Shown: piece after piece, positions 9,435-17,754 of the stretch
Layout: every line of letters starts with the position of its first letter
Numbering within the stretch: the first letter of the stretch is position 1
Made by a program: the position numbers and the translations under genes
NCBI GenBank assembly: GCA_947631395.1
Contig: CANRLF010000009.1
Location: 1 to 64,000, forward strand
DNA: 64,000 nt
Source of the DNA: an uncultured Oscillospiraceae bacterium
GTDB lineage: Bacteria > Bacillota > Clostridia > Oscillospirales > Oscillospiraceae
Direction of reading: 5' to 3'
The notes under the pieces: generated by a model
Told to the model about the DNA's origin: nothing
Database searches by the model: none
The model's input: the letters and a program-made list of their open reading frames with translations, nothing else

Positions 9435-9446
9435 GGCAATATTGCC
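9435..9446. promoter_or_regulatory. Perfect 12-bp palindrome between divergent promoters
   Basis: GGCAATATTGCC lies between the -35 boxes of the HAD promoter and the antiporter promoter, a position suited to an operator acting on both. Confidence 0.5.
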
Positions 9447-9456
9447 ACAGGGGACA

Positions 9457-9485
9457 TTGACAAACGGCGGGCGGTGATGTATTTT
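9457..9485 (+). promoter_or_regulatory. Promoter of the antiporter gene
   Basis: TTGACA (9457-9462), 17-base spacer, TATTTT (9480-9485). Confidence 0.65.
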
Positions 9486-9520
9486 ATATAGGTAATTTTT
9501 CCTGATGCGGAGGAACAGAC

Positions 9521-10513
9521 ATGAATGAAATGCTCAAAGCCATTCTCCTCTTCGCGGTGGGTCTCGTCTGCCTTATAAAGGGCGGGGACTGGTTCGTGGA
9601 CGGCTCCGTAGGTATCGCCCGCAGGTTCCACCTGCCGGAGCTCCTTATCGGCGCCACGGTAGTATCCATCGGCACCACCCTTCCCGAGGTGATGGTGTCC
9701 ACCACCGCCGCCTTCCAGAATAACGGCTCCATCGCCTACGGCAACGCCATCGGCTCGGTCATATGCAACACGGCTCTTATCGCCGCCATAACCGTGGCTG
9801 TGAAGCCCGGCTCGGTCAACCGCAAGACATTGCGCACACCGGTGCTCTTTTTCTTCCTGGCCGCGGTGTTTTACGCCGGGGTGGCGTACATAACGGGCTA
9901 CTTCTCCAGGACAGTCGGCATCATACTTCTTGTCATGTTCGTCGTCTATATGCTAATAACCGTATGGCAGATGAAGCGCCAGCCTGACTCTGACGGCGAT
10001 GACGGCAACGAGGACGAGAAGCCCCGGCCGCTGTGGCTCCTCATCGTACTGCTCATTATCGGCGCTGTCCTTATCGCCCTGGGCGCCAGGCTCCTGGTGG
10101 ACAACGGCACATACATCGCCACCGCCCTCGGTGTGCCCCAGACTGTCATCGCCCTGACCTTTGTGGCGCTCGGGACCTCCCTCCCGGAGCTGGTCACGGC
10201 CATCACCTCCCTTGCCAAGGGCCACGGGGCCCTGTCACTTGGTAATGTCATCGGAGCGAACCTGTTTAACTTAGTACTCGTCTCCGGCATGGCCATAACA
10301 GTGAACCCCTTTGAGATCCCCGTGGGCGTCCAAATAGCCGGCCACAACGCAAGCCTCGTCATGGACATCCCCGTGATGTTCGCGGTCATGCTCATCCTCA
10401 CGGTACCGTCCATCATAAAGGGCAAGCTCTCGCGCTGGCAGGGAATTACCCTCCTGTGCATATACGCCGCCTTCTGCGCGGTACAGTTCGTAATGCCGCT
10501 TTTAGTTAAATAA
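9521..10513 (+). CDS. Na+/Ca2+ antiporter, CaCA family
   Basis: Inner-membrane cation exchanger of 330 residues with about ten membrane helices. Both alpha repeats of the family are visible: G-T-T-L-P-E-V-M-V-S with G-N-A-I-G-S near residues 50-85 and G-T-S-L-P-E-L-V-T-A with G-N-V-I-G-A-N near 220-250; the acidic Glu in each repeat coordinates the ion. An acidic cytoplasmic loop (D-G-D-D-G-N-E-D-E) lies near 155-165. Preceded by GGAGG and its own promoter, followed by a hairpin terminator. It likely expels Ca2+ in exchange for Na+. Confidence 0.92.
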   Translation: MNEMLKAILLFAVGLVCLIKGGDWFVDGSVGIARRFHLPELLIGATVVSIGTTLPEVMVSTTAAFQNNGSIAYGNAIGSVICNTALIAAITVAVKPGSVNRKTLRTPVLFFFLAAVFYAGVAYITGYFSRTVGIILLVMFVVYMLITVWQMKRQPDSDGDDGNEDEKPRPLWLLIVLLIIGAVLIALGARLLVDNGTYIATALGVPQTVIALTFVALGTSLPELVTAITSLAKGHGALSLGNVIGANLFNLVLVSGMAITVNPFEIPVGVQIAGHNASLVMDIPVMFAVMLILTVPSIIKGKLSRWQGITLLCIYAAFCAVQFVMPLLVK

Positions 10514-10518
10514 ACCGC

Positions 10519-10550
10519 CGCCCCTTGCCAAATGGCGAGGGGCGAAATTT
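10519..10550 (+). terminator. Terminator of the antiporter gene
   Basis: Arms CGCCCCTTGCCA and TGGCGAGGGGCG with a two-base loop, then AAATTT. Confidence 0.75.
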
Positions 10551-10581
10551 TAAATTTGAAAAACCGCGTAAGCGCCCGTGG

Positions 10582-10647
10582 CGCACAAAACGCAATATAT
10601 ATTCGCACAAAACGCAATATATATTCGCACAAAACGCAATATATATT
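10582..10647. repeat. Three perfect 22-bp tandem repeats
   Basis: Copies at 10582-10603, 10604-10625 and 10626-10647 are identical. Each begins CGCACAAAACGC and ends AATATATATT. The period is about two helical turns and the array ends nine bases before the -35 of the nnrD promoter, so it may be a protein-binding array. The sequence is AT-rich against a GC-rich background. Confidence 0.97.
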
Positions 10648-10655
10648 CTTTCCAC

Positions 10656-10684
10656 TTTACCTTTTTTCGATCATGTGATATACT
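10656..10684 (+). promoter_or_regulatory. Candidate promoter of the nnrD operon
   Basis: TTTACC (10656-10661), 17-base spacer, TATACT (10679-10684), directly downstream of the 22-bp repeats. Confidence 0.6.
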
Positions 10685-10712
10685 GTTTATGTATATTTTC
10701 CGGAGGCGGAGT

Positions 10713-11558
10713 ATGAAGGATTTAGGCAATGGGATTTTTGAGCTGGGAGCGGAGGATGTTTCTCTTCCGATCAGGGACGTAAGGGCCCACAAGGGCGACT
10801 TCGGGCGGGTGCTGATCATCGCCGGGTCCGTGGGCTTTACCGGCGCGCCGACGCTGGCGGCGAGAGCCGCGGTGCGCTCCGGCGCGGGGCTGGTATTCTT
10901 GGGCGTACCTGAGGATATATACGGCATCGAGGCCGTGAAAAACGACGAGGCCATGGTTTTCCTGCTGCCCTCCTCACTGCCGGATGCGGTAAGGGCGGTG
11001 ACGGAACGGCTCAGAAAATGCGACGCCTGCCTGATCGGTCCCGGTCTTGGTCTTACAAGCTGGGCCCGGGAGCTAACCTTCTCCGTGCTTGAGAGCTCCG
11101 AGGTGCCGCTGATAATCGACGCGGACGGCATAACGGCTGTATCCCGGCATATAGATATTCTGGATAAGCTGTCATGTCCGCTGGTCCTGACCCCCCACGA
11201 GGGGGAATTTGCCCGCCTCTCCCATGAGCTTACGCGGCTTGGCCGGGAGGAGGCCGCGAGGAAATTCGCCACCGCCCACAATGTCACCCTGGTGCTCAAG
11301 GGCCACCGCACGGCTATCGCCGAGCCTGACGGCCGGGTGCTTGTCAGCCCCACGGGCAACCCCGGCATGGCGACCGGAGGCTCCGGGGACGTGTTGGCCG
11401 GGATGATACTGGCCTTCCTCGGCCAGAGGATACCGAACGCCGTCTCAAAGGCCGTGTACCTGCACGGCGCGGCGGGGGATCTGGCCGCGGAGAGGTACGG
11501 CCAATACGCCATGACCCCAAGCGATATGACAGACTTGCTCAAATATGTTTTGAGGTGA
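10713..11558 (+). CDS. nnrD: ADP-dependent NAD(P)H-hydrate dehydratase
   Basis: Repairs the damaged cofactor NAD(P)HX by ADP-dependent dehydration. The 281-residue ribokinase-like protein has the family blocks G-D-F-G-R-V-L-I-I-A-G-S near 28-40, G-P-G-L-G near 108, H-E-G-E-F near 160 and the nucleotide-site T-G-G-S-G-D-V-L-A-G near 220. Only the C-terminal dehydratase domain is present; the epimerase domain (NnrE) is not fused. The ATG at 10713 has GGAGGCGGA before it; the open frame upstream runs through the repeats and is not coding. It overlaps the following lipoprotein reading frame or nearly so. Confidence 0.93.
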   Translation: MKDLGNGIFELGAEDVSLPIRDVRAHKGDFGRVLIIAGSVGFTGAPTLAARAAVRSGAGLVFLGVPEDIYGIEAVKNDEAMVFLLPSSLPDAVRAVTERLRKCDACLIGPGLGLTSWARELTFSVLESSEVPLIIDADGITAVSRHIDILDKLSCPLVLTPHEGEFARLSHELTRLGREEAARKFATAHNVTLVLKGHRTAIAEPDGRVLVSPTGNPGMATGGSGDVLAGMILAFLGQRIPNAVSKAVYLHGAAGDLAAERYGQYAMTPSDMTDLLKYVLR

Positions 11559-11563
11559 GTTTT

Positions 11564-12127
11564 TTGTCACGGTCGATCGTCGCTTTTTTAGCTGTTTCCA
11601 TTATTTTATGCTCCTGCTCCTCCGAAAAGGGAGTCGACAGGGTGGCTGAGCTCCAGGCGGGCTTTCGGTCCTGCTCCACGTTGGAGTTCTCCGCCGACAT
11701 CCGGGCCGATTACGGGGACCGGGTCTATGATTACGGTATAAGCTACACAGGGTCCGTCCCTGCAGGGACGCTGACAATCGTAAAGCCCGAGACCGCCGCC
11801 GGCGTCACCGTAAAATATTCCGGAGGCGCGGCTGGGATGTCCTACGACGGGGTCGAAATATACACCGGCCAGATATTGCCCGGCGGGCTCTCCCCGGTGG
11901 ACGCGGTACCGGTACTGCTCAGCGCCCTCGCGGACGGACTTATTACCGGGACTGTGGAGGAAAAGTGGGACGGCACCCCGTGTCTTGCCGCCATATTCCG
12001 CATTGACGACCGGGTGGACGCCAGGGTCTGGTTCGACACTCAGGCGCTGTTGCCGCTCCACGCCGAGATCTATTTTGACGGAGCCCGGGTCATAGAGTGT
12101 GATTTTTACAATATGAAAGTCGAGTGA
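11564..12127 (+). CDS. GerS-like lipoprotein upstream of alanine racemase
   Basis: Predicted lipoprotein of about 187 residues: a short hydrophobic leader ends in L-C-S-C, so Cys in this motif should be lipidated. The rest looks like a beta-rich LolA-type domain (repeated short strands, G-T-L-T-I-V-K-P near 60). Directly followed by alr after five bases. In Clostridioides difficile the germination lipoprotein gene gerS lies next to alr2, so a GerS-like role in cortex degradation is suggested by position and type, not by clear sequence identity. The TTG at 11564 has GAGGTGAG upstream; a GTG at 11555 overlapping the nnrD stop is the alternative. Confidence 0.7.
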   Translation: MSRSIVAFLAVSIILCSCSSEKGVDRVAELQAGFRSCSTLEFSADIRADYGDRVYDYGISYTGSVPAGTLTIVKPETAAGVTVKYSGGAAGMSYDGVEIYTGQILPGGLSPVDAVPVLLSALADGLITGTVEEKWDGTPCLAAIFRIDDRVDARVWFDTQALLPLHAEIYFDGARVIECDFYNMKVE

Positions 12128-12132
12128 TATAA

Positions 12133-13260
12133 ATGGACCTGCATCTGCGAAAGAGGACCTGGGCGGAGGTGAGCCTTGAGAACATCGCCCACAACTACCG
12201 GGTCATAAGGGCCGCCATACCCGCCGGGTGTAAGTTTCTCGGCGTCGTCAAGGCCGACGCTTACGGCCACGGGGCCGTGGCTGTGTCAAAGAAGCTGGAG
12301 GAGCTGGGGGCGGATTATCTGGCCGTCTCGTGCCTTGACGAGGCGGTGGAGCTCAGGGAAGCCGGCATAGGTCTGCCCATACTCATCCTGGGGCACACAC
12401 CGAGAGAGTATGTGTCGGAGCTCATCGACCTTGACCTCACTCAGACCGTCACCTGCGAGGCGAAGGCCATCGAGTATTCCCAGGAGGCCACCCGCATAGG
12501 CCGGGAGCTTAAAATACACATTAAGGTGGACACCGGCATGGCAAGGCTCGGCTTTCTCACCGCCGGGAACCATTTTGAGCAGGGCGTGGCGAATATCGTG
12601 TCCGCCTGCCGCCAGCCGGGACTTGACCCCGAGGGGATATACACCCACTTCGCCCTGTCGGACGAGCCCGGATACGAGGCCCGGGAGTTTACCGAAAAAC
12701 AGTTCAGACTTTTTATGGACGTGATCTCCAGGGTCGGCAAAGCCGGAATAACCTTTAAAATCCGCCATTGCGCAAATTCGGGAGCTGTGGTAAGCTATAA
12801 GGAGACGGCCCTCGACATGGTCCGGCCGGGGATACTCCTCTACGGCTACGGCGACGGCGGAAAGCTGGGACTTCGCCCATGCATGAGGCTTATGACCCAT
12901 GTGTCGACCATAAAATATATAGACGAGGAGCTGCCCGTAAGCTACGGCGGGACCTTTGTCACCCCGCGGCGCACCAGGATGGGCGTTGTGCCCATCGGCT
13001 ACGCCGACGGCCTTTTCAGGTCTCTTTCAAATAACTGCTCCTTTATGACAAGTCAGGGCCCCGCCCCTCAGCGCGGGCGGATATGTATGGACATGTGCAT
13101 GATCGACCTCACGGACCTTCCGGAGGTGAACCTTGAAAGCTTGATTGAGGTCTTTGGTCAGCGCCAGAGCGCCGAGGAGCTGGCAGAGCGGGCCGGCACC
13201 ATATCATATGAGCTGCTGTGCTCCGTCAGCAAGCGAGTGCCCAGGGTCTACGTGGATTGA
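12133..13260 (+). CDS. alr: Alanine racemase
   Basis: PLP enzyme that interconverts L- and D-alanine for peptidoglycan; in spore formers a second copy can act on germinants. The 375-residue protein shows the PLP lysine in V-V-K-A-D-A-Y-G-H-G (Lys40), the V-D-T-G-M-A-R-L-G block near 135 and the second catalytic Tyr in I-G-Y-A-D-G near 290. Length is normal. It follows the lipoprotein after five bases with only a weak ribosome site, suggesting coupled translation. Confidence 0.97.
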   Translation: MDLHLRKRTWAEVSLENIAHNYRVIRAAIPAGCKFLGVVKADAYGHGAVAVSKKLEELGADYLAVSCLDEAVELREAGIGLPILILGHTPREYVSELIDLDLTQTVTCEAKAIEYSQEATRIGRELKIHIKVDTGMARLGFLTAGNHFEQGVANIVSACRQPGLDPEGIYTHFALSDEPGYEAREFTEKQFRLFMDVISRVGKAGITFKIRHCANSGAVVSYKETALDMVRPGILLYGYGDGGKLGLRPCMRLMTHVSTIKYIDEELPVSYGGTFVTPRRTRMGVVPIGYADGLFRSLSNNCSFMTSQGPAPQRGRICMDMCMIDLTDLPEVNLESLIEVFGQRQSAEELAERAGTISYELLCSVSKRVPRVYVD

Positions 13261-13311
13261 CGGCACCGGTCCCCATGGCATATAATGTACTGGACGGCAA
13301 AACCCGTCCGG

Positions 13312-13339
13312 GTAATTTATGCCGGAACGTATAAATTAC
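13312..13339. promoter_or_regulatory. Inverted repeat 1 upstream of mazF
   Basis: Perfect 9-base arms GTAATTTAT (13312-13320) and ATAAATTAC (13331-13339) around a 10-base centre containing GCCGGAAC. Confidence 0.6.
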
Positions 13340-13357
13340 TCCCCGTTGTGAAAGAAT

Positions 13358-13397
13358 TATAGTATGCCCGGTACATACGAAACGCCGGACAACTATA
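13358..13397. promoter_or_regulatory. Inverted repeat 2 upstream of mazF
   Basis: TATAGT (13358-13363) and ACTATA (13392-13397) flank two CCGG units (13368-13371 and 13385-13388), giving an extended dyad. It could be an autoregulatory operator or an RNA hairpin in the mazF leader. Confidence 0.5.
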
Positions 13398-13420
13398 AAT
13401 TCGTCGGAGAGTGAAGCTTT

Positions 13421-13774
13421 GTGCTTAGCGGAGTCAAAAGAGGAGACATCTACTACGCCGACCTGAGCCCCGTCGTGGGCTCCGAGCAGGGCGGAATGAG
13501 GCCGGTGCTTATTGTCCAGAACGATACCGGCAACAAGCACAGCCCCACGGTCATCGCCGCGGCGATAACCTCACAGATAGGAAAGGCCCGCCTGCCAACT
13601 CACATAGAGCTGGAGGCCCGTTCCTTCGGCCTGACGAAGGATTCGGTCGTGCTTCTGGAGCAGATACGCACCATCGACAAGCGGCGGCTCCGGGAGCGGA
13701 TGGGCAGAGTCGACGAGGAGCTGATGAACAAGGTGGACGACGCCATCGCCGTCAGCTTTGGTCTGCATGGCTGA
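13421..13774 (+). CDS. mazF: MazF/PemK-family endoribonuclease toxin
   Basis: Ribonuclease of the MazF/NdoA family, 117 residues, with the N-terminal [13 protein letters not shown] block, [16 protein letters not shown] and the [11 protein letters not shown] block that form the RNA site. GTG start with GGAGAG upstream. In Bacillus and many clostridia alr is followed by an antitoxin gene and then this toxin; here the 160 bases between alr and the toxin hold no open frame for an antitoxin, only two inverted repeats, so the toxin looks orphaned or is controlled another way. Confidence 0.93.
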   Translation: MLSGVKRGDIYYADLSPVVGSEQGGMRPVLIVQNDTGNKHSPTVIAAAITSQIGKARLPTHIELEARSFGLTKDSVVLLEQIRTIDKRRLRERMGRVDEELMNKVDDAIAVSFGLHG

Positions 13775-13789
13775 GCGCGAAAGACAACA

Positions 13790-13811
13790 CGGGGAGGGCT
13801 CACCCTCCCCG
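13790..13811 (+). other. GC-rich hairpin between mazF and the next gene
   Basis: CGGGGAGGG and CCCTCCCCG with a four-base loop; no T-run follows, so it is more likely an mRNA-processing or stability element than a terminator. Confidence 0.6.
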
Positions 13812-13832
13812 GCCAGAGAAAAGGAGATACAT

Positions 13833-14354
13833 ATGAGTAAAGGTAAGAAGATGCTGATAGCCCTGGCCGTTCTGGTGGCCGTGGCCCTTGTTTCGGGCCT
13901 TACAACAATGGCCGTGACCAATTACGGCAGCCGTTCCGACCCGCTGGTCACACTCAGCTACATCGAGGATACGCTGACCCCGGCCATAATGGATAAGGTT
14001 AACGGCTCCATCGACGCCAAGGCCAAGGAGCTTGAGGAATCCTTCAGCGAGATCGTTTCCCAAAGCGCCTCCGGAGGCTCCCAGCAGTCGGGCTTTTCTG
14101 TGCTGACGCTGTCCAACGGCCAGACCGTCACCTGCGAGGTCGGCGTGGAGATCATGCTCCGCATCGGCTCCGCCGTGTCCTCCGGCCCCGACCGCCCCAG
14201 GCTCGTGGATGAGACAGACGGCTCTTCCCTGATGGACGCCAACTCCGCGCTGAAGGCCAACCACATGTATATGGTCACCATCCGTGGAAACGGCATCAAA
14301 GCCACCGCAAACAACACCAAGGTCCTAATTCGCGGCTCCTACACCGTGAGCTGA
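13833..14354 (+). CDS. Hypothetical single-pass membrane protein
   Basis: No function recognised. 173 residues: a basic start (S-K-G-K-K), one membrane segment (about residues 6-28), then an extracytoplasmic region with a helical, coiled-coil-like stretch (about 50-80, K-A-K-E-L-E-E-S-F-S-E-I-V), a Ser/Gly linker, and a C-terminal beta-rich part. ATG chosen for AAGGAG seven bases upstream; the longer open frame overlapping mazF lacks such a site. Probably cotranscribed with mazF and closed by the terminator at 14376-14418. Confidence 0.75.
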   Translation: MSKGKKMLIALAVLVAVALVSGLTTMAVTNYGSRSDPLVTLSYIEDTLTPAIMDKVNGSIDAKAKELEESFSEIVSQSASGGSQQSGFSVLTLSNGQTVTCEVGVEIMLRIGSAVSSGPDRPRLVDETDGSSLMDANSALKANHMYMVTIRGNGIKATANNTKVLIRGSYTVS

Positions 14355-14375
14355 TCTCCCGACGGAATAATAACG

Positions 14376-14418
14376 ACTGCCCGGACGTATATTTTATCGT
14401 TCGGGCAGTATTATTTTG
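14376..14418 (+). terminator. Terminator after 13833-14354
   Basis: Arms ACTGCCCG and CGGGCAGT with an inner ACG/CGT extension, then TTATTTTGT. Confidence 0.82.
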
Positions 14419-14437
14419 TCTGATTGGAGGAACGATC

Positions 14438-15187
14438 ATGCCTTTTAATGTTCACACCGCGGACGGCCGGGCCGCCGGCAGTCTTGAAATCAGCCGGACC
14501 GGGCTTATGACGGTCTTTGAGTACTCCTGCGATTTTGACCCCGGTCCCTCACGGCTGGTGCTGGCGGGGGATAAGCTGTTTCCCGTCGGAGTCCCGCAGC
14601 CCCGATCCGGCGGTCTTTCCCTAAACCGAAAGTTTTCCCGACTGGGACTTGGGGATTTCGACCCAGATGCCCCATTCCGTGCCCTGCTTGTCCCGGTGGA
14701 CGCGGACCTTGCGGCGCTCCTGACGCCAGAAGAACCGGACCACAGTGAGCCCGCCGCCCCTGAGGCCGACAGTCCCGCCGATCCCGTCCCCGATACCATC
14801 CCCGACACCGAGCCCGATCCGGGACCCGAGGCACCGGTGGAAGAGCCCCAGGGGCCTTGCCCCGAGCCCAGCGGAGAGCCGGAGAGCCCTTGCTCCGATG
14901 AGGCTTTACCCGATGGCACCGCGGGTAACGAGTCCGCCCCAGAGTCATGCGAGTGGGCCCCGGACACTGACCCGGCGTCCCATTTTGAGGACCCCATACT
15001 TCGGGCCGCGGCCTCCGGCATACAGGGCGTCATAACAAAACCCGACGGCGAGGACACCCTCCTCGGCTTCCCCTGGGCTCCGTCCAGGCCCTTCCCGATG
15101 CTCCCCGTTTTTCGCCTCGGCACAGCCATGGAGATAGACGGCGGCCAGTATATGGTATTCCGCTTGAAGGGCGGCCGGCCCATGTAA
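14438..15187 (+). CDS. Hypothetical protein with an acidic Pro-rich linker
   Basis: No family recognised. 249 residues with no signal peptide or membrane segment: an N-terminal folded part (about 1-95), an acidic Asp/Glu/Pro/Ser-rich linker (about 96-175) and a C-terminal folded part (about 180-249) ending M-V-F-R-L-K-G-G-R. A good ribosome site (GGAGG) precedes the ATG. The two-domain-plus-linker design is reminiscent of surface or scaffold proteins, but the lack of an export signal argues for a cytoplasmic place. Confidence 0.6.
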   Translation: MPFNVHTADGRAAGSLEISRTGLMTVFEYSCDFDPGPSRLVLAGDKLFPVGVPQPRSGGLSLNRKFSRLGLGDFDPDAPFRALLVPVDADLAALLTPEEPDHSEPAAPEADSPADPVPDTIPDTEPDPGPEAPVEEPQGPCPEPSGEPESPCSDEALPDGTAGNESAPESCEWAPDTDPASHFEDPILRAAASGIQGVITKPDGEDTLLGFPWAPSRPFPMLPVFRLGTAMEIDGGQYMVFRLKGGRPM

Positions 15188-15217
15188 AAATTTTTTGGTG
15201 AAAAAGGCGTTTTTTTC

Positions 15218-15245
15218 TTTACATCATGGAATTTTTTGATATAAT
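15218..15245 (+). promoter_or_regulatory. Promoter of ireB
   Basis: TTTACA (15218-15223), 16-base spacer, TATAAT (15240-15245). Confidence 0.65.
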
Positions 15246-15295
15246 TAATATATGAAGTCCCAGCGGTAAATCATAGAGACAGGAGGGAAACGGAT

Positions 15296-15550
15296 ATGGA
15301 CAATCTCGATTTCACCAGAAAGTTTGACGTTGTTGACAAAAAGATAGGCACACGGGAGATATTATCCTCGGTATATGACTCCCTGAAGCTCAAGGGCTAC
15401 AACCCCATAAACCAGATAGTGGGATATATCCTGTCCGAGGACCCCACCTACATCACCAACTACAACAACGCCCGCTCGCTCATCTGCCGCATCGACAGAG
15501 ATGAGCTTTTACAGGAGCTTGTCATAAACTATCTTGAAAAGGACAGCTGA
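15296..15550 (+). CDS. ireB: IreB-family regulatory phosphoprotein (UPF0297)
   Basis: Small protein of 84 residues. In Enterococcus the orthologue is a substrate of the PASTA kinase IreK and negatively affects cephalosporin resistance. The sequence is typical: a Thr-containing N-terminus ([12 protein letters not shown]), then [16 protein letters not shown] and N-A-R-S-L-I. AGGAGG precedes the ATG. In many Firmicutes it precedes ruvX; here it stands alone and is closed by a terminator. Confidence 0.92.
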   Translation: MDNLDFTRKFDVVDKKIGTREILSSVYDSLKLKGYNPINQIVGYILSEDPTYITNYNNARSLICRIDRDELLQELVINYLEKDS

Positions 15551-15586
15551 AAATCGCGAAACCGCCAAAAAGCTCATAGGCAAACT

Positions 15587-15618
15587 AAATCTCCGGGTGT
15601 TGACCCGGAGATTTTTTT
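15587..15618 (+). terminator. Terminator of ireB
   Basis: Perfect 12-bp stem AAATCTCCGGGT/ACCCGGAGATTT with a four-base loop, running into T7. It also separates the convergent P-type ATPase gene. Confidence 0.92.
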
Positions 15619-15628
15619 ATCCGCTCAT

Positions 15629-17470
15629 TCAGCTTATCTTTGATACATTCATTGCCCGGAGGGCGTTTAATATGGCGAGTATCGCCACGCCGACGTCGGC
15701 GAAAACGGCCAGCCACATATTGGCGTAGCCCAGAGCTCCCAAAACCAGTATAAGGAGCTTTACTGCTAAGGCGAAGATTATATTCTGCCACACGATGGAC
15801 ATGGTGCGCTTTGAGATGGCGATGGCCTCCGCCACCTTTGAGGGGCGGTCGTCCATGAGGACCATGTCCGCGGCCTCGATGGCGGCGTCGGAGCCCAGAG
15901 CTCCCATGGCCAGACCCACGTCGGCCCGCATAAGCACGGGGGCGTCATTTATTCCGTCGCCAACGAAAGCAACAGTACCGCGGGAGTTTTCAAGAAGCCC
16001 CTCCACGGCCGCGACCTTGTCCCCGGGCATGAGCTCGCTCATCACCCGGTCCACACCCAGTTCATCGGCCACGGCCCTGGCCGCGGCCGCCCTGTCGCCG
16101 GTTAGCATCATCGACTCCACACCCATGGCCCGCAGGCTGTCCACGGTGGTCCTGGCGTCCTCCTTCACCTCGTCAGCTATGAGTATCGAGCCGGCGTATA
16201 CGCCGTCCGACGCCACATGGACAAGGGTCCCGGCGGTGTCACCGTCGCGTATCTCGATACCGACGGACTCCATGAGCCGCCTGTTTCCGGCCAGCACCGT
16301 ATGTCCGTCTACCTGCGCCCTTATGCCCATGCCGGCAAGCTCCTCGACCTGTCCGGCGGCGCTCTCATCTCCGATGCCCGCGGCATCAACTATGGCTCTT
16401 GCGATGGGGTGGGTGGAAAAGCTCTCGGCCTTGGCCGCCAGCGTGAGAAGCTCAGGGGCGCTCAGGGCCGCGGCCCGCACCGCGGTGACACGGAAGGTCC
16501 CACGGGTCAGTGTGCCGGTCTTGTCGAATACCACGGTCCCGGCCTTTGAAAGGGCCTCAAGATAATTGGAGCCCTTCACAAGTATCCCTCTCCGGGAGGC
16601 CCCGCCGATGCCGCCGAAGAAGCTCAGAGGCACACTTATCACCAGCGCGCAGGGGCAGGACACCACCAGAAAAACCAGCGCCCTGTGTATCCACTTCATC
16701 CATGGCTCGGAGAGTATCAGCGGCGGTAATATACCCAGCGCCGGGGCGGCAAAGACCACCGCGGGCGTGTAGTATTTGGCGAACCTTGTTATGAAATTCT
16801 CCGTCCGCGCCTTGCGCTCGGAGGAATTTTCCACCATATCCAATACCCTTGCCACGGTGGACTGGGAGTAGACGCTCCTGACCCTGGCCGTGAGGACGGA
16901 GTTCAGGTTCACCGTGCCGGATACCAGCTCGTCCCCCGGCTCCACGTCCCTGGGTGCCGACTCGCCTGTCATGGCGGCGGTGTTCACGCTTCCCGAGCCC
17001 TCCAGCACGGTGGCGTCCAGGGGTATTCTCTCGCCCGGCCGGATGACGATGGTCTCACCCACCGCGACCTCCTCCGGGTCCACCTCAACGGTACTGCCGT
17101 CTCTTATGACGTTGGCGTACTCCGGGCGGATGTCCATCAGGGCCGCGATAGACTGTCGGGACTTGCCCACAGCCACGGACTGGAACAGCTCGCCCACCTG
17201 GTAAAAGAGCATCACCGCCACGCCCTCGGCGTACTCCTCCACAGCCATCGCGCCGATGGTGGCAACGCTCATAAGGAAGTTTTCGTCAAATATCTGTCCG
17301 TGGGCAATGTTCTGTACAGAGCGCCACAGCACATCCCATCCCACGATGAAGTACGGCACCAGAAACGCCGCCAGCTTCCAATAGCCCTCCAGCGGCGCCA
17401 GGGAAGCGGCGACGAAGAGGACAAAGCCCAAAATTATCCTCGCCAGTGTAAGCTTGTGCCGACGTGTCAT
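15629..17470 (-). CDS. cadA: Cd2+/Zn2+/Pb2+-type P1B ATPase
   Basis: Heavy-metal efflux pump of 613 residues. Seen: A-domain T-G-E-S near 182, the membrane C-P-C motif of P1B pumps near 275, phosphorylation site D-K-T-G-T-L-T near 315, the S-T-H-P-I-A-R-A nucleotide-domain His-Pro and G-D-G-I-N-D-A-P hinge near 515. The last helices hold F-A-D-V-G with the Asp typical of Zn/Cd/Pb pumps. The N-terminal metal-binding domain usually fused to CadA is missing here and is encoded separately by the gene upstream. ATG at 17470 has GGAGGG before it. Part of the cadC operon. Confidence 0.93.
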   Translation of the reverse strand: MTRRHKLTLARIILGFVLFVAASLAPLEGYWKLAAFLVPYFIVGWDVLWRSVQNIAHGQIFDENFLMSVATIGAMAVEEYAEGVAVMLFYQVGELFQSVAVGKSRQSIAALMDIRPEYANVIRDGSTVEVDPEEVAVGETIVIRPGERIPLDATVLEGSGSVNTAAMTGESAPRDVEPGDELVSGTVNLNSVLTARVRSVYSQSTVARVLDMVENSSERKARTENFITRFAKYYTPAVVFAAPALGILPPLILSEPWMKWIHRALVFLVVSCPCALVISVPLSFFGGIGGASRRGILVKGSNYLEALSKAGTVVFDKTGTLTRGTFRVTAVRAAALSAPELLTLAAKAESFSTHPIARAIVDAAGIGDESAAGQVEELAGMGIRAQVDGHTVLAGNRRLMESVGIEIRDGDTAGTLVHVASDGVYAGSILIADEVKEDARTTVDSLRAMGVESMMLTGDRAAAARAVADELGVDRVMSELMPGDKVAAVEGLLENSRGTVAFVGDGINDAPVLMRADVGLAMGALGSDAAIEAADMVLMDDRPSKVAEAIAISKRTMSIVWQNIIFALAVKLLILVLGALGYANMWLAVFADVGVAILAILNALRAMNVSKIS

Positions 17471-17496
17471 TACGATCCCTCCATATAAAGATGTAT

Positions 17497-17715
17497 TCAG
17501 CGGCAAATGACGCAGTCCGGCTCCACCCTCTTGCAGAGGGCCACCACCTCGTCCATTATCTCCTCAAAGCGGCTGTCCTCCGCGTCAACGGTCATCCTCT
17601 GGGTGAGGAAGTTTACACTAACGTCGTTGACGCCGTCCACCTTTTTGATCTTCCTCTCCATTTTCGCCGCGCAGTTGGCGCAGTCAAGGTCCTTCAGACG
17701 GAAAATTTTTTTCAT
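17497..17715 (-). CDS. Stand-alone heavy-metal-binding (HMA) protein
   Basis: 72 residues with the ferredoxin-like HMA fold; metal site D-C-A-N-C near residues 11-14. A second Cys pair is C-V-I-C at the extreme C-terminus. It starts 26 bases before the ATPase and corresponds to the detached N-terminal domain of that pump or a chaperone feeding it. D-C-A-N-C is the form typical of Zn/Cd rather than Cu domains. Confidence 0.9.
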   Translation of the reverse strand: MKKIFRLKDLDCANCAAKMERKIKKVDGVNDVSVNFLTQRMTVDAEDSRFEEIMDEVVALCKRVEPDCVICR

Positions 17716-17754
17716 AATATGTATCCTCCCCGATCTTATTTGTTCCGCGCCCGG

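Noticed and set aside
10582..10647. Possible CRISPR array
   Set aside because: The three 22-bp units are contiguous with no spacers, and no cas gene is in the window.
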